Positions 49,559 through 59,610 of a stretch of DNA of 64,000 bases are shown here, piece by piece (positions within the stretch are counted from its first letter, which is position 1; every line of letters starts with the position of its first letter). Origin of the DNA: Halosimplex pelagicum (GTDB taxonomy: Archaea; Halobacteriota; Halobacteria; Halobacteriales; Haloarculaceae); NCBI RefSeq assembly GCF_013415905.1, contig NZ_CP058909.1, positions 3,286,001 through 3,350,000 on the forward strand, given 5' to 3'. Made by a program: the position numbers and the translations under genes. A model generated the notes under the pieces. It was not told the origin of the DNA, did no database searches, and saw nothing but the letters and a program-made list of their open reading frames with translations.

Positions 49559-50278
49559 ATGGGACGACGAATCCAGGGACAACGACGCGGTCGCGGCACC
49601 TCGACGTTCCGGGCGCCGTCGCACCGCTACAAGGCGGAGCTGTCGCACCGGACGGTCGAGGACGGCGACGTGATCGGCGGGACGGTCGTGGACATCGAAC
49701 ACGACCCGGCCCGCTCCGCGCCCGTCGCGGCCATCGAGTTCGAGGACGGCGACCAGCGTCTCGTCCTCGCGCCCGAGGGCGTTGGCGTCGGCGACCACAT
49801 TCAGGTCGGCGTCAGCGCCGAGATCGCGCCCGGGAACACGCTCCCGCTGGCGGAGATCCCGGAAGGTATCCAGGTGTGCAACGTCGAGGCCAACCCCGGC
49901 GACGGCGGGAAGTTCGCCCGCGCGTCGGGCGTCAACGCCCAGCTGCTCACCCACGACCGCAACGTGGCGGTCGTCACGCTGCCGTCGGGCGAGACGAAGC
50001 GTCTCGACCCCGAGTGCCGCGCGACGATCGGCGTCGTGGCCGGCGGTGGCCGCACGGAGAAGCCGTTCGTCAAGGCCGGCAACAAACACCACAAGATGAA
50101 ATCGCGAGGGTCGAAGTACCCGACCGTTCGTGGTGTCGCGATGAACGCCGTCGACCACCCCTTCGGTGGGGGCGGTCGCCAGCACCCCGGCAAGCCCAAG
50201 TCCGTCTCGCGGGACGCCCCGCCGGGCCGGAAGGTGGGCGACATCTCCTCGCGCCGCACCGGCCGAGGTGGTAACTGA
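49559..50278 (+). CDS. rpl2: 50S ribosomal protein L2 (uL2)
   Basis: Peptidyl-transferase-centre protein of 239 residues. The start [20 protein letters not shown] and the C-terminal block [20 protein letters not shown], which contains the universally conserved His, are diagnostic. It is shorter than bacterial L2, as is usual in archaea. The stop TGA shares its A with the ATG of rps19, a TGATG junction that appears several times in this operon. Confidence 0.97.
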   Translation: MGRRIQGQRRGRGTSTFRAPSHRYKAELSHRTVEDGDVIGGTVVDIEHDPARSAPVAAIEFEDGDQRLVLAPEGVGVGDHIQVGVSAEIAPGNTLPLAEIPEGIQVCNVEANPGDGGKFARASGVNAQLLTHDRNVAVVTLPSGETKRLDPECRATIGVVAGGGRTEKPFVKAGNKHHKMKSRGSKYPTVRGVAMNAVDHPFGGGGRQHPGKPKSVSRDAPPGRKVGDISSRRTGRGGN

Positions 50279-50700
50279 TGAGTTCGGAATACCAGATCGG
50301 CCACGAAGGTGACTTCACCTACCGTGGTCACACGCTCGACGAGCTGCAGGACATGAGCCTGGAGGACGTCGCGGAACTGCTGCCCGCTCGACAGCGGCGA
50401 AGTATCACGCGCGGCCTCTCCGTGGAGAAGGAGAAGCTGCTCGACGAGGCCCGCGAGGCCGGCGAGGAGGAGACGGCCAACGACCCGATCCGCACGCATC
50501 TGCGCGACATGCCGATCGTGCCGGAGATGGTCGGGCTGACCTTCGCCGTCTACACCGGGCAGAGCTTCGAGCGAGTGAAGGTCGAGCCGGAGATGCTCGG
50601 TCACTACCTCGGCGAGTTCCAGCTGACACGGAACTCCGTCGAGCACGGCCAGGCCGGCATCGGGGCCACGCGCTCCTCGAAGTTCGTACCGCTCAAATAA
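50278..50700 (+). CDS. rps19: 30S ribosomal protein S19 (uS19)
   Basis: Small-subunit head protein of 140 residues. It carries the archaeal N-terminal extension ([20 protein letters not shown]), then the conserved [20 protein letters not shown] and the basic [20 protein letters not shown] end. It contacts S13 and the A-site region. It starts on the rpl2 stop (TGATG) and ends 1 bp before rpl22. Confidence 0.97.
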   Translation: MSSEYQIGHEGDFTYRGHTLDELQDMSLEDVAELLPARQRRSITRGLSVEKEKLLDEAREAGEEETANDPIRTHLRDMPIVPEMVGLTFAVYTGQSFERVKVEPEMLGHYLGEFQLTRNSVEHGQAGIGATRSSKFVPLK

Positions 50701-50701
50701 C

Positions 50702-51169
50702 ATGGGAATCAGCTACTCAGTCGACGCCGACCCGGAGACCACGGCGAAAGCGATGCTTCGGGAGCGTCAGATGAGCCACAAGCACAGCAAGGCCATCGCC
50801 CGCGAGATCAAGGGCAAGACGGCCGGCGACGCCGTCGAGTACCTGCAGGCGGTCATCGACGAGGAGCAGTCGGTGCCGTTCCGCCAGCACAACTCGGGCG
50901 TCGGTCATCGAAACGACATCGACGGCTGGGACGCCGGTCGCTACCCCGAGAAGGCCAGCAAGGGCTTCCTCGACCTGCTCGAGAACGCGGTCGGCAACGC
51001 CGACGAGCAGGGCTTCGACGGCGAGAACATGGAGATCATGCACGTCGCCGCCCACAAGGTCGGCGAGTCCCAGGGCCGCAAGCCCCGCGCGATGGGGCGG
51101 GCGTCCCCCTGGAACTCCCCGCAGGTCGACGTCGAACTGATCCTCGAAGAGCCGGAGGGTGAGAACTGA
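50702..51169 (+). CDS. rpl22: 50S ribosomal protein L22 (uL22)
   Basis: Tunnel-lining protein of 155 residues. The start GISYSVDADPETTAKAMLRE and KHSKAIAREIKGKTAGDAVE are typical of archaeal L22, and HKVGESQGRKPRAMGRASPW forms the extended hairpin loop that reaches into the tunnel, a known macrolide contact. The TGA overlaps the rps3 ATG by one base. Confidence 0.96.
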   Translation: MGISYSVDADPETTAKAMLRERQMSHKHSKAIAREIKGKTAGDAVEYLQAVIDEEQSVPFRQHNSGVGHRNDIDGWDAGRYPEKASKGFLDLLENAVGNADEQGFDGENMEIMHVAAHKVGESQGRKPRAMGRASPWNSPQVDVELILEEPEGEN

Positions 51170-52152
51170 TGGCCGACGAACAGCAGTTCATCGAGGACGG
51201 CCTCCAGCGGACCCAGATCGACGAGTTCTTCGGCGACGAACTGGGCCGCGCGGGCTACGGCGGCATGGAGGTCGCCAAGACCCCGATGGGCACCCAGATC
51301 GTCCTGAAAGCCGAGAAGCCCGGCATGGTCATCGGCAAGGGCGGGAAGAACATCCGCAAGATCACGACGGAGCTCGAGGAGCGCTTCGACCTCGAGGACC
51401 CGCAGGTCGACGTCCAGGAGGTCGACGAGCCGGACCTGAACGCCCGGATCGTCGCCGACCGCCTGGCCAACGCCCTCGAACGCGGCTGGTACTTCCGCAA
51501 GGCCGGTCACACCACGATCGACCGGATCATGGAGTCCGGCGCGAAGGGCGCCGAGATCGTCCTCTCCGGGAAGGTCACGGGCGCCCGCTCGCGCGTGGAG
51601 AAGTTCAACCGCGGGTACATCAAGCACAACGGCGAGCCCGCCGAGAACATCGTCGACCACGGTATCGGTACCGCGGTCATGAAGCTCGGCACCATCGGCG
51701 TGCAGGTGAAGATCATCCCGCCGGACGCCGAGCTGCCCGACGACTTCGAGGTCTACGAGGACATGGAAGTCGAGGACTACGTCGAGGACGTCGACGACGA
51801 GTCCGTCGAGGAGCTCCTCGAAGGCGAGCCCGACGAGGGCGACGCCGAACCGGTGACCGAGGCCGAGGCCGACGACGAGTCGGCCGAGCCCGAGGTCGAC
51901 GAGGAGGTCATCGAGGAGGCCGCCGAGGAGACCGAGGAGTTCGACGACGTTGACGTGCCCGACGACGAGGAGATCGACGAGGAACTCGAAGGCCTCGACG
52001 AGGCCGTCGACGAGGAGCTCGACGAGGAGACCGAGGCTGAAGCCGAGGACCTCGTCGAGGAGATGGAGGACGCCGAGGAGGACTCGGAGGCCGACGGGGC
52101 CGACGAGGACTCCGAAGCCGACGACGCCGACGAGGAGGGTGACGACGAATGA
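51169..52152 (+). CDS. rps3: 30S ribosomal protein S3 with long acidic tail (uS3, 327 aa)
   Basis: Small-subunit head protein at the mRNA entry site. The KH domain signature is [20 protein letters not shown], followed by [20 protein letters not shown] and the C-terminal domain core ([20 protein letters not shown]). From about residue 205 onward the protein is almost only Glu and Asp with a few Ala, Val and Ser, a tail of about 120 residues that is longer than in most archaea and typical of haloarchaeal S3. A GGGTGA Shine-Dalgarno-like motif precedes the start. Confidence 0.96.
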   Translation: MADEQQFIEDGLQRTQIDEFFGDELGRAGYGGMEVAKTPMGTQIVLKAEKPGMVIGKGGKNIRKITTELEERFDLEDPQVDVQEVDEPDLNARIVADRLANALERGWYFRKAGHTTIDRIMESGAKGAEIVLSGKVTGARSRVEKFNRGYIKHNGEPAENIVDHGIGTAVMKLGTIGVQVKIIPPDAELPDDFEVYEDMEVEDYVEDVDDESVEELLEGEPDEGDAEPVTEAEADDESAEPEVDEEVIEEAAEETEEFDDVDVPDDEEIDEELEGLDEAVDEELDEETEAEAEDLVEEMEDAEEDSEADGADEDSEADDADEEGDDE

Positions 52153-52364
52153 CCGTCCTCTACACCGAGGAGATCCGCGACATGACGCCCGCCGAGCGCG
52201 AGGCGGAGCTGGAGGAGCTGGAGACGGAACTCCTGAACGACCGCGCCGTCAAGGCCGCGGGCGGCGCCCCGGAGAACCCGGGTCGAATCAAGGAGCTCCG
52301 CAAGGCCATCGCGCGGATCAAGACGGTTCAGCGGGAAGAAGGCGACCTCGAGGAGTCCGAGTAA
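52149..52364 (+). CDS. rpl29: 50S ribosomal protein L29 (uL29)
   Basis: Small helical protein of 71 residues near the tunnel exit. The pattern [20 protein letters not shown], then [20 protein letters not shown], is the two-helix hairpin of L29. Its ATG overlaps the end of the acidic S3 tail by 4 bp. The archaeal RNase P subunit gene follows after 2 bp. Confidence 0.95.
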   Translation: MTVLYTEEIRDMTPAEREAELEELETELLNDRAVKAAGGAPENPGRIKELRKAIARIKTVQREEGDLEESE

Positions 52365-52366
52365 CG

Positions 52367-52708
52367 ATGCTGACACCCGAGACGCTCACGAGACACGAAC
52401 TGGTCGGGCTGGCCGCTCGCGTCCGCGCGGGCGACAACCCCGACCTGCTCGACATCGAGGGTCGCGTCGTCGCGGAGACGACGAACACCCTCGGGATCGA
52501 GCGGGGCGACCAGCCCTCCGGCCGGACGGCCGGCGAGCGAGCGACTCGGGTGGCGACGGTCCCCAAGGCGGGGACCACCTTCGAGTTCACGCTTCCGACG
52601 GAGGCGGGCGACGCCTCGGCCGGAGAGGTCGTGACCGTCGAAGGGCGCAGGCTGGTCGCACGGCCTGCACGACGAACGGAGAAATCTGGTGATAGCAAAT
52701 GGCGCTAG
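52367..52708 (+). CDS. rnp1: Ribonuclease P protein component 1 (Rpp29/Pop4-like)
   Basis: Protein subunit of archaeal RNase P, 113 residues. It has the Sm-like barrel pattern of Pop4/Rpp29 ([20 protein letters not shown], then GTTFEFTLP and [16 protein letters not shown]). RNase P cuts the 5' leader from pre-tRNAs. The gene sits between rpl29 and rps17, the classical archaeal position. It overlaps the start of rps17 by 10 bp, the longest overlap in this part of the operon. Confidence 0.93.
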   Translation: MLTPETLTRHELVGLAARVRAGDNPDLLDIEGRVVAETTNTLGIERGDQPSGRTAGERATRVATVPKAGTTFEFTLPTEAGDASAGEVVTVEGRRLVARPARRTEKSGDSKWR

Positions 52709-53025
52709 GATTGAACGTACAAGAACCCGACGCGGCCTGTGACGACGATAACTGCCCGTTCCACGGCACGCTGAGTGTCCGCGGGCAGACGATCGAGGGC
52801 ACAGTCGCGTCGACCGACATGGACAAGACCGTCGTCGTCGAGCGAGAGTACGACGTGCCGGTGCCGAAATACGACCGCCTGATGAAACGGCGGAGCCGTG
52901 TTCCGGCCCACGCACCGGAGTGCCTCGACATCGACGAGGGCGAGACAGTGACGATAGCGGAGTGTCGACCGCTCTCGAAGACGAAGAGCCACGTGGTCGT
53001 TTCCCGCGCGGGAGGTGACGACTGA
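52699..53025 (+). CDS. rps17: 30S ribosomal protein S17 (uS17)
   Basis: OB-fold small-subunit protein of 108 residues. The archaeal start [20 protein letters not shown] carries extra Cys that may bind zinc, and [20 protein letters not shown] plus [20 protein letters not shown] form the S17 core. It begins inside rnp1, and its stop shares one base with the rpl14 start. A GGGAGGTGA motif precedes the next gene. Confidence 0.96.
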   Translation: MALGLNVQEPDAACDDDNCPFHGTLSVRGQTIEGTVASTDMDKTVVVEREYDVPVPKYDRLMKRRSRVPAHAPECLDIDEGETVTIAECRPLSKTKSHVVVSRAGGDD

Positions 53026-53423
53026 TGGAGGCGATGAAGGCAGACGTGACCCAGGGCCTGGAGAAGGGCTCGCTGATCAACTGCGCCGACAACACCGGCG
53101 CACGCGAACTGAAGGTCATCTCCATCGCCGGCTACTCGGGAGCGAAGAACCGCCATCCGAAGGCGGGTATCGGTGACAAGATCACCGTCTCGGTCACGAA
53201 GGGGACCCCGGAGATGCGGCGGCAGGTGCTGGAGGCGGTCGTCGTCCGCCAGCGCAAGCCGATCCGCCGCCCGGACGGCACCCGCGTGAAGTTCGAGGAC
53301 AACGCGGCGGTCGTCGTCGACGACAACGAGGACCCCCGCGGTACCGAACTGAAAGGACCCATCGCCCGCGAGGTCGCGGAGCGATTCGGATCGGTCGCCT
53401 CGACGGCGACGATGATAGTATGA
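53025..53423 (+). CDS. rpl14: 50S ribosomal protein L14 (uL14)
   Basis: Intersubunit-bridge protein of 132 residues. The blocks [20 protein letters not shown] and [20 protein letters not shown], and the end [20 protein letters not shown], are the classical L14 signature. A strong Shine-Dalgarno-like GGAGGTGA lies 5 bp before the ATG. The stop overlaps the rpl24 ATG by 4 bp. Confidence 0.97.
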   Translation: MEAMKADVTQGLEKGSLINCADNTGARELKVISIAGYSGAKNRHPKAGIGDKITVSVTKGTPEMRRQVLEAVVVRQRKPIRRPDGTRVKFEDNAAVVVDDNEDPRGTELKGPIAREVAERFGSVASTATMIV

Positions 53424-53782
53424 GCAAGCAACCACGCAAACAGCGGAACGACGACGCTTCGGCGCCGCTGCACGAGCGCCACGAGAAGGTCCGTGCGACG
53501 CTCGCGGACGACCTCCGCGAGGAGTACGGCCAGCGCAACGTGCGCGTCAACGAGGGCGACACGGTCGAGGTGCTGCGCGGCGACTTCGCCGGCGAGACCG
53601 GCGAGGTCGTCGACGTGGACCTCTCCGAGACCGCGGTGCGCGTCGAGGACGTGACGGTCGAGGCGGCGGACGGCGAGGAGGTTCCCCGTCCGGTCGACGC
53701 CTCGAACCTGCGGGTCACGGACCTGACACTCGAGGACGACCTGCGCCAGGAGCGTCTCGAATCGGAGGAGGACAGCGCATGA
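53420..53782 (+). CDS. rpl24: 50S ribosomal protein L24 (uL24)
   Basis: KOW-domain protein of 120 residues that helps start large-subunit assembly. The start [20 protein letters not shown] and the KOW core [20 protein letters not shown] are typical for archaea. An acidic C-terminus ([12 protein letters not shown]) follows. It overlaps rpl14 and rps4e by 4 bp each, so it is translated in a coupled chain. Confidence 0.96.
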   Translation: MSKQPRKQRNDDASAPLHERHEKVRATLADDLREEYGQRNVRVNEGDTVEVLRGDFAGETGEVVDVDLSETAVRVEDVTVEAADGEEVPRPVDASNLRVTDLTLEDDLRQERLESEEDSA

Positions 53783-54546
53783 CGAAACATCAGAAGCGAC
53801 TCTCGGTGCCGAACAGCTGGCCGATCGAGCGCAAGACCGAGACGTTCACCGTCAAGGCCGACGCCGGCCCCCACGGCGAGGCGGGGGTTCCCCTGCTCAT
53901 CGTCCTGCGGGACGTGCTCGGCTACGCGGACACCCGCAAGGAGGCGCGCTACGCCCTCGACCAGGACAGCGTCCTGATCAACGGCAAGGCCGTCTCCGAC
54001 GAGGAGCGTCCGGTCGGGATGTTCGACATCCTGGCGTTCGTCGAGCGCGACGAGTACTACCGCGTGTTCCCCGGCGACGGCGGTCGGCTCGCGCTGACCC
54101 CGATCGACGAGGACGCGGCGGACTCGACGCTCGGCAAGATCGTGAACAAGCAACACGTCCCCGGCGGCGACGTGCAGCTGACGCTGCACGACGGACAGAC
54201 GCTGACCGTCGACGAGGGCGCCCCCTACGACGGCGGCGACTCCGTGGTCGTCTCGAACGACGACGGCGAGATCGTCGCTCACTTCGAGTACGAGGAGGGC
54301 GCGCTGGTGACGGCCGTCGACGGCGCCCACGCGGGCGAGGTCGGCACGGTCGAGACCATCCAGGTCACGCCCGGCAGCGCCTCCAACAACGTCATCGTCT
54401 CCCAGGACGGCGCCGACGGCTTCGAGACGGTCGAGGAGTACGTCGTCGTCATCGACGAGAACTTCACCGACGACGAGGGCGAGGGCCCCGAGGACGTGAC
54501 CGAGGAGGCCGCGGCCGACGTCGAGGAAGGAGGTGACGACGAATGA
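53779..54546 (+). CDS. rps4e: 30S ribosomal protein S4e
   Basis: Archaeal/eukaryal small-subunit protein of 255 residues. The S4-like start [20 protein letters not shown], the block [20 protein letters not shown], and the KOW-type end ([20 protein letters not shown]) identify S4e. An acidic tail precedes the stop. An excellent Shine-Dalgarno-like GGAGGTGA at about 54530-54537 within the end of this gene serves rpl5. It is absent from bacteria, confirming the archaeal origin of this operon. Confidence 0.97.
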   Translation: MTKHQKRLSVPNSWPIERKTETFTVKADAGPHGEAGVPLLIVLRDVLGYADTRKEARYALDQDSVLINGKAVSDEERPVGMFDILAFVERDEYYRVFPGDGGRLALTPIDEDAADSTLGKIVNKQHVPGGDVQLTLHDGQTLTVDEGAPYDGGDSVVVSNDDGEIVAHFEYEEGALVTAVDGAHAGEVGTVETIQVTPGSASNNVIVSQDGADGFETVEEYVVVIDENFTDDEGEGPEDVTEEAAADVEEGGDDE

Positions 54547-55073
54547 GCTCGGAGAGCGCCGATTCAGGGTTCCACGAGATGCGCGAACCGCGCGTCGAGA
54601 AGGTCGTCGTCCACATGGGCGTCGGCGAGGGCGGTCGCGAACTCGCGGACGCCGAGGAGATCCTGGAGAACGTGGCCGGGCAACAGCCCGTCCGCACCCA
54701 GGCCCAGGCGACCGTCGGCGAGTTCGGCGTCCGCCAGGGCGACCCGATCGGGGCGAAGGTCACGCTGCGCGACGAGGACGCGGAGGAGTTCCTCGAGACC
54801 GCGCTCGGCCTGACCGACCTCTCGGAGTCGCAGTTCGACGACACCGGCAACTTCAGTTTCGGCGTCGAGGAACACACCGACTTCCCGAGCCAGGAGTACG
54901 ACCCGAACACCGGCATCTACGGGCTGGACGTGACGGTCAACCTGGTTCGGCCGGGCTACCGCGTATCGAAGCGAGACAAGGCGTCCCGACAGATCCCGTC
55001 GAGCCACCGGCTGGACGTGGCGGACGCGGTCGCGTTCGTCGAAGGGGCGTTCGACGTGGAGGTGAGCGAATGA
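54543..55073 (+). CDS. rpl5: 50S ribosomal protein L5 (uL5)
   Basis: Protein of the 5S rRNA-binding group, 176 residues. The core begins [20 protein letters not shown], with [20 protein letters not shown] and the tail [20 protein letters not shown], all typical of archaeal L5. A GGAGGTGA motif lies just upstream of its ATG. It starts 4 bp inside rps4e and ends 4 bp inside rps14. Confidence 0.97.
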   Translation: MSSESADSGFHEMREPRVEKVVVHMGVGEGGRELADAEEILENVAGQQPVRTQAQATVGEFGVRQGDPIGAKVTLRDEDAEEFLETALGLTDLSESQFDDTGNFSFGVEEHTDFPSQEYDPNTGIYGLDVTVNLVRPGYRVSKRDKASRQIPSSHRLDVADAVAFVEGAFDVEVSE

Positions 55074-55252
55074 GCGAGAGCGAGACAGACGAGCCCGAAA
55101 CCGGCGAGCAGGTAGCAAAGCGGACCGGCCAGCTGGAGTCCTGTCAGCGCTGCGGGCGCGAGCAGGGACTGGTCGGCAAGTACGACATCTGGCTGTGCCG
55201 CCAGTGCTTCCGAGAGATCTCGCGAAGCATGGGATTCAGGAAGTACTCATGA
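55070..55252 (+). CDS. rps14: 30S ribosomal protein S14, zinc-binding type (uS14)
   Basis: Zinc-ribbon small-subunit protein of 60 residues. The four ligands are seen in [20 protein letters not shown] and RQCFREIS, and the end SMGFRKYS is universally conserved. It has an acidic N-terminal extension of about 20 residues ([20 protein letters not shown]). It overlaps both neighbours by 4 bp. Confidence 0.96.
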   Translation: MSESETDEPETGEQVAKRTGQLESCQRCGREQGLVGKYDIWLCRQCFREISRSMGFRKYS

Positions 55253-55641
55253 CAGGAAACGACCCACTCGCCAACGCGCTCTCGGGCATCGACAACGCCG
55301 AGAGCGTCGGGCATCTCGACCACGAGGTATCACCCGCCTCGAACGAGATCGGCAGCGTGCTCGAGGTCTTCTACGACCGCGGGTACATCGACGGCTTCGA
55401 GTTCGTCGACGACGGCAAAGCCGGTCAGTTCGAGGTCGAACTGAAAGGAGCGATCAACGAATGTGGCCCGGTCCTGCCCCGCTACTCCGCGGGCGCCGAC
55501 GAGTTCGAGAAGTGGGAGAAGCGGTTCCTCCCCGCCCGTGACTACGGGACGCTCGTCGTCACGACCAGCCACGGGATCATGAGCCACTACGAGGCCCGCG
55601 AGGAGGGCATCGGTGGCCAGGTCATCGCGTACGTATACTGA
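55249..55641 (+). CDS. rps8: 30S ribosomal protein S8 (uS8)
   Basis: Small-subunit assembly protein of 130 residues. The start [20 protein letters not shown], the middle [20 protein letters not shown] and the C-terminal [20 protein letters not shown] match archaeal S8. It binds the central domain of 16S rRNA. Two bases separate its stop from rpl6. Confidence 0.97.
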   Translation: MTGNDPLANALSGIDNAESVGHLDHEVSPASNEIGSVLEVFYDRGYIDGFEFVDDGKAGQFEVELKGAINECGPVLPRYSAGADEFEKWEKRFLPARDYGTLVVTTSHGIMSHYEAREEGIGGQVIAYVY

Positions 55642-55643
55642 CA

Positions 55644-56180
55644 ATGCCACGCACAGAACTACAGATTCCAGACGAGGCGAGCGCCGAGATGGACCATCTC
55701 GAACTCACAGTCGAGGGTCCCAACGGCAGCGTGACCCGACGGCTCTGGTACCCCGACGTCTCCGTGACGGTCGAGGACGGCTCGGTCGTCATCGAGAGCG
55801 ACGAGGACGACGCGAAGACGATGTCCACGCTGGGGACCTTCGAGAGCCACGTTCGGAACATGTTCCACGGCGTCACCGAGGGCTGGGAGTACGAGATGGA
55901 AGTCTTCTACTCTCACTTCCCGATGCAGGTCGACGTCGAGGGCGAGGAAGTCGTCATCGAGAACTTCCTCGGCGAGCGCGCGCCGCGCCGCACCGAGATC
56001 CACGGGGAGACGGACGTGTCGGTCTCCGAGGAACAGATCACGCTGTCCGGTCCCGACGTGGAAGCCGTCGGCCAGACGGCCGCGGACATCGAACAGCTGA
56101 CCCGCGTCACGGACAAGGACGTCCGCATCTTCCAGGACGGGGTCTACATCACACAGAAGCCGACCCGAGGTGACGCCTGA
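55644..56180 (+). CDS. rpl6: 50S ribosomal protein L6 (uL6)
   Basis: Large-subunit protein of 178 residues near the factor-binding site. The N-terminal [20 protein letters not shown], the middle [20 protein letters not shown] and the end [20 protein letters not shown] are typical of archaeal L6. Its stop shares one base with the rpl32e ATG, and a CGAGGTGA-type motif precedes that start. Confidence 0.97.
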   Translation: MPRTELQIPDEASAEMDHLELTVEGPNGSVTRRLWYPDVSVTVEDGSVVIESDEDDAKTMSTLGTFESHVRNMFHGVTEGWEYEMEVFYSHFPMQVDVEGEEVVIENFLGERAPRRTEIHGETDVSVSEEQITLSGPDVEAVGQTAADIEQLTRVTDKDVRIFQDGVYITQKPTRGDA

Positions 56181-57031
56181 TGGCAGACGACAACCCCGAA
56201 CAGGAACCCCAGACGGACGCCAACGCCGACGAGGAGGCGCTCCCGCAGGACACGGTGGAAGACGACGAACTCGGCGAGTCGGAGCCGGCCGAGAGCGAGG
56301 ACGACCTCGCCGCGGAGGCCGAGGCCGACGACGAGTTCGAGGAGCTGGAGGACATCAGCGGCGTCGGGCCCTCCCGAGCGTCGGACCTCGAAGACGCCGG
56401 CTACGACACCGTCGACGACGTACGCGGCGCCAGTCAGGAGGAGCTCGCCGACGTGGTGGGCAACGCCCTGGCGGCCCGCATCAAGGCCGACGTGGGCGGT
56501 CTCGAAGTCGCCGAGGAGACCGAGGCGGAGGTCGAAGAGGAGGAGACCGAGGCCGCCGAGGAGTCCGAGGAGCCGGCCGAAGACGTCGAGACCGAGATGC
56601 GTCCGCGCATCGAGGTCGACTTCGAGCCGGACCTCGACGAGAACACCGAGCGGCTGCTCAACGAGCGGCGGACGAAGAGCATGCCGCAGTTCAACCGGCA
56701 GGACCACCACAAGAAAAAGCGCGTCTCGACCTCGTGGCGCAAGCCCCGGGGGACGCTCTCGAAGCAGCGGATCGGCATCAAGGGCAAGGGCGACACCGTT
56801 CAGGCGGGCTTCCGCACGCCGACGGCGGTGCGCGGCCTGCACCCCTCTGGCTTCGAGGAGGTTCGCGTCCACAACGTCGACGATCTGGCGGACGTGGACG
56901 GCGACACCGAGGCCGTCCGCATCGCCTCGAAGGTCGGCGGTCGCAAGCGCGAGCGCATCGAGGACGAGGCCGAGGACCGGCAGATCAAGGTCCTCAACCC
57001 CACCTACGAGGAGGTCGAAGTCGATGACTGA
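56180..57031 (+). CDS. rpl32e: 50S ribosomal protein L32e with N-terminal helix-hairpin-helix domain (283 aa)
   Basis: Archaeal/eukaryal ribosomal protein. The L32e core is at the C-terminus ([20 protein letters not shown], then [20 protein letters not shown]). Ahead of it lies about 150 residues made of acidic stretches around a helix-hairpin-helix unit ([40 protein letters not shown]). This extension is known in haloarchaeal L32e; here the acidic parts make the protein longer still. It overlaps rpl19e by 8 bp. Confidence 0.96.
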   Translation: MADDNPEQEPQTDANADEEALPQDTVEDDELGESEPAESEDDLAAEAEADDEFEELEDISGVGPSRASDLEDAGYDTVDDVRGASQEELADVVGNALAARIKADVGGLEVAEETEAEVEEEETEAAEESEEPAEDVETEMRPRIEVDFEPDLDENTERLLNERRTKSMPQFNRQDHHKKKRVSTSWRKPRGTLSKQRIGIKGKGDTVQAGFRTPTAVRGLHPSGFEEVRVHNVDDLADVDGDTEAVRIASKVGGRKRERIEDEAEDRQIKVLNPTYEEVEVDD

Positions 57032-57461
57032 CCTGAGCGCACAGAAGCGAATGGCGTCGGACGTGCTCGACGTCGGCGAGAACAAGATCTGGCTCGACCC
57101 CGAACGCCAGGGCGAACTCGCGGACGCGATCACCCGAGAGGACATCCGCGAACTCGTCGACGAGGGCGCCATCCGCGCGGAGTCGCCGAAGGGCAACTCG
57201 CGCGGTCGCGCCCGCGAGCGCCAGGAGAAACGCGCCTACGGTCACCAGAAGGGACAGGGGTCCCGGAAGGGGACCGCGGGCGGCCGCGAGAACGAGAAAG
57301 AGAAGTGGCAGTCGCAGATCCGCGCACAGCGCGAGAAGCTCCGCGAGCTGCGCGACTCGGACGAGATCTCCAAGTCTCGCTACCGCGAACTCTACGACCG
57401 CGCGAGCGGCGGGGAGTTCGACAGCGTCGCGGACATCGAACGAACACTGGAGGACAACTAA
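57024..57461 (+). CDS. rpl19e: 50S ribosomal protein L19e
   Basis: Archaeal/eukaryal protein of 145 residues. The start [20 protein letters not shown] and the basic core [20 protein letters not shown], then [20 protein letters not shown], are diagnostic, with a long helical tail. It starts 8 bp before the end of rpl32e and shares one base of its stop with rpl18 (TAATG). Confidence 0.97.
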   Translation: MTDLSAQKRMASDVLDVGENKIWLDPERQGELADAITREDIRELVDEGAIRAESPKGNSRGRARERQEKRAYGHQKGQGSRKGTAGGRENEKEKWQSQIRAQREKLRELRDSDEISKSRYRELYDRASGGEFDSVADIERTLEDN

Positions 57462-58021
57462 TGGCGACAGGACCACGCTACACGGTGCCGATGCGGCGTC
57501 GCCGCGAGGCCCGGACCGATTACCATCAGAGGTTGCGCCTGCTGAAATCCGGCAAACCGCGCCTGGTCGCTCGAAAGAGCAACCGGCACGTCACGGCGCA
57601 GCTGATCACCACCGGGACCGAGGGCGACGAGACGGTCGCGAGCGCGCACTCGAGCGACCTCGAGGAGTTCGGCTGGGAGGCGCCGACGGGCAACATGCCC
57701 GCCGCCTACTTGACCGGCGTCCTCGCGGGGCTGCGCGCGGTCGAAGCCGGCCTCGACGAGGCCGTCCTCGACATCGGCCTCAACTCCCCGACACCGGGTA
57801 GCAAAGTATTCGCAGTACAGGAAGGCGCAATCGACGCCGGACTCGACGTTCCCCACAACGACAGCGTGCTCGCCGACTGGTCGCGCACGCGCGGCGAGCA
57901 CATCGCCGAGTACGCCGAGCAGCTCGACGACGGGCTGTACGGCGGGGACTTCGACGCAACAGACCTACCGGAGCACTTCGACGACATGCGAGAACAACTG
58001 CTGGAGGCGGATGAACTATGA
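57461..58021 (+). CDS. rpl18: 50S ribosomal protein L18 (uL18)
   Basis: 5S rRNA-binding protein of 186 residues. The start [20 protein letters not shown], the segment [20 protein letters not shown], and the C-terminal [19 protein letters not shown] match archaeal L18. It joins L5 and the 5S rRNA to form the central protuberance. The stop overlaps the rps5 ATG by 4 bp. Confidence 0.97.
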   Translation: MATGPRYTVPMRRRREARTDYHQRLRLLKSGKPRLVARKSNRHVTAQLITTGTEGDETVASAHSSDLEEFGWEAPTGNMPAAYLTGVLAGLRAVEAGLDEAVLDIGLNSPTPGSKVFAVQEGAIDAGLDVPHNDSVLADWSRTRGEHIAEYAEQLDDGLYGGDFDATDLPEHFDDMREQLLEADEL

Positions 58022-58650
58022 GTAGCGGCTGGGAGCCGCGGACACGGCTCGGCAACGCGGTCGCCGAGGGCGAGATCGACTCGATGCAGGACGCCCTCAA
58101 CTCCGGCCTGCCGCTCAAGGAACCGGAGATCGTCGACCAGCTCGTCCCCGGACTGGAGGACGAGGTGCTGGACATCAACATGGTCCAGCGGATGACCGAC
58201 TCCGGTCGCCGCGTGAAGTTCCGCTGCGTGGTCGTCGTGGGCAACCGCGACGGTCTCGTCGGTTACGCGGAAGGACGCGACGACCAGGTCGGCGGTGCGA
58301 TCCAGAAGGCAATCGAGGTCGCGAAACTCAACCTCATCGACGTGTCCCGCGGCTGCGGGTCCTGGGAGTGTGGCTGTGGGCGCGCCCACACCGTCGCGCT
58401 CCGGACGACCGGCAAGGCCGGGAGCGTCGAGGTCGAACTGCAGCCCGCGCCGCGCGGGCTCGGGCTCGCGGGCGGGGAGACGGTCCGCCACGTGCTCGAA
58501 CTCGCGGGCATCGAGGACATCTGGACGCGCTCGTCGGGCAACACGCGCACGACGGTGAACTTCGCGAAAGCGACGTTCAACGCGCTCCAGAACACCGCCG
58601 AGGCCCGCGTCCCCCAGGAGACCTGGGAGAAGCGCGAGGTGATCGAGTGA
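58018..58650 (+). CDS. rps5: 30S ribosomal protein S5 (uS5)
   Basis: Small-subunit fidelity protein of 210 residues. The double-stranded-RNA-binding type core is [20 protein letters not shown] and [20 protein letters not shown], followed by the archaeal [20 protein letters not shown] with three Cys. Its stop and the ATG of rpl30 share one base. Confidence 0.97.
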   Translation: MSSGWEPRTRLGNAVAEGEIDSMQDALNSGLPLKEPEIVDQLVPGLEDEVLDINMVQRMTDSGRRVKFRCVVVVGNRDGLVGYAEGRDDQVGGAIQKAIEVAKLNLIDVSRGCGSWECGCGRAHTVALRTTGKAGSVEVELQPAPRGLGLAGGETVRHVLELAGIEDIWTRSSGNTRTTVNFAKATFNALQNTAEARVPQETWEKREVIE

Positions 58651-59114
58651 TGCAAGCGCTCGTTCAGCTCCGCGGCGAGGTCAACATGAACACGGACATC
58701 CAGGACACGCTGGAGATGCTCAACGTCCACAACGTGAACCACGCCGCCCTGGTCCCGGAGACGGAGGCCTACCGCGGGATGGTCACGAAGGTCAACGACT
58801 ACGTGGCCTACGGCGAGCCCAGCGTCGAGACGGTCGCGCTGCTCGTCGAGCGGCGCGGCGAACCCCTCGAAGGCGAGGCCGACATCGACGACTCGTGGGT
58901 CGTCGCCAACACCGACTACATGAGCGTCGAGGAACTGGCCGAGGCGCTGGTCGACGAGGAGACGACGCTGCGCGAGCAGGGGCTGGCGCCGACGCTGCGC
59001 CTGCACCCGCCCCGCGGCGGCCACGACGGCATCAAACATCCGACCAAGGAGGGCGGCGAGCTCGGCAAGCACGACACCGAGTCCATCGACGACCTCCTGG
59101 AGGCGATGCGATGA
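58650..59114 (+). CDS. rpl30: 50S ribosomal protein L30 (uL30)
   Basis: Archaeal L30 of 154 residues, about twice the bacterial length. The core QALVQLRGEVNMNTDIQDTL and NVHNVNHAALVPETEAYRGM is typical. The extra C-terminal domain includes LRLHPPRGGHDGIKHPTKEG. It starts on the rps5 stop and overlaps rpl15 by 4 bp. Confidence 0.96.
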   Translation: MQALVQLRGEVNMNTDIQDTLEMLNVHNVNHAALVPETEAYRGMVTKVNDYVAYGEPSVETVALLVERRGEPLEGEADIDDSWVVANTDYMSVEELAEALVDEETTLREQGLAPTLRLHPPRGGHDGIKHPTKEGGELGKHDTESIDDLLEAMR

Positions 59115-59608
59115 CATCCAAGAAGAAACGACAGCGCGGCTCCCGCACGCACGGCGGCGGCTCCCACAAGAACCGCCGCGGCGCCGGCCACCGCGGCGGC
59201 CGGGGCAACGCGGGCAGCCGCAAACACGAGATGCACAACCACGGCCCGTGGGACAAACACGGGTTCGAACGACCCGACGACGTCCAGGACGACGTCGCGG
59301 AGGTCGACGTCCGCGAACTCGACGAGGACGCCGCGCTGCTGGCGGCCGAGGGCGTCGCCGACGAGGAGGGCGACGGCTACGCCATCGACGCGCGTGACGT
59401 CGCCGAAGACGGTCACGAGGTCGACGTGGTGAAGGTGCTCGGCGCCGGTCAGGTGCGCAACGAGCTGCACCTGGTCGCCGACGCGTTCTCCGACGGAGCC
59501 GAGGAGAAAGTCGAGGACGCCGGCGGTTCGGTCGAACTGACCGAGGCCGGTCAGGCCCGCGCCGAGGAAACCGACAAGGATACACCTGACGAAGAAGACG
59601 ACTCATAA
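59111..59608 (+). CDS. rpl15: 50S ribosomal protein L15 (uL15)
   Basis: Large-subunit assembly protein of 165 residues. The extended basic start TSKKKRQRGSRTHGGGSHKN with RRGAGHRGGRGNAGSRKHEM is diagnostic, and the C-terminal domain shows VDVVKVLGAGQVRNELHLVA. An acidic end precedes the stop. secY begins 2 bp after it, the classical spc-operon order. Confidence 0.97.
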   Translation: MTSKKKRQRGSRTHGGGSHKNRRGAGHRGGRGNAGSRKHEMHNHGPWDKHGFERPDDVQDDVAEVDVRELDEDAALLAAEGVADEEGDGYAIDARDVAEDGHEVDVVKVLGAGQVRNELHLVADAFSDGAEEKVEDAGGSVELTEAGQARAEETDKDTPDEEDDS

Positions 59609-59610
59609 AC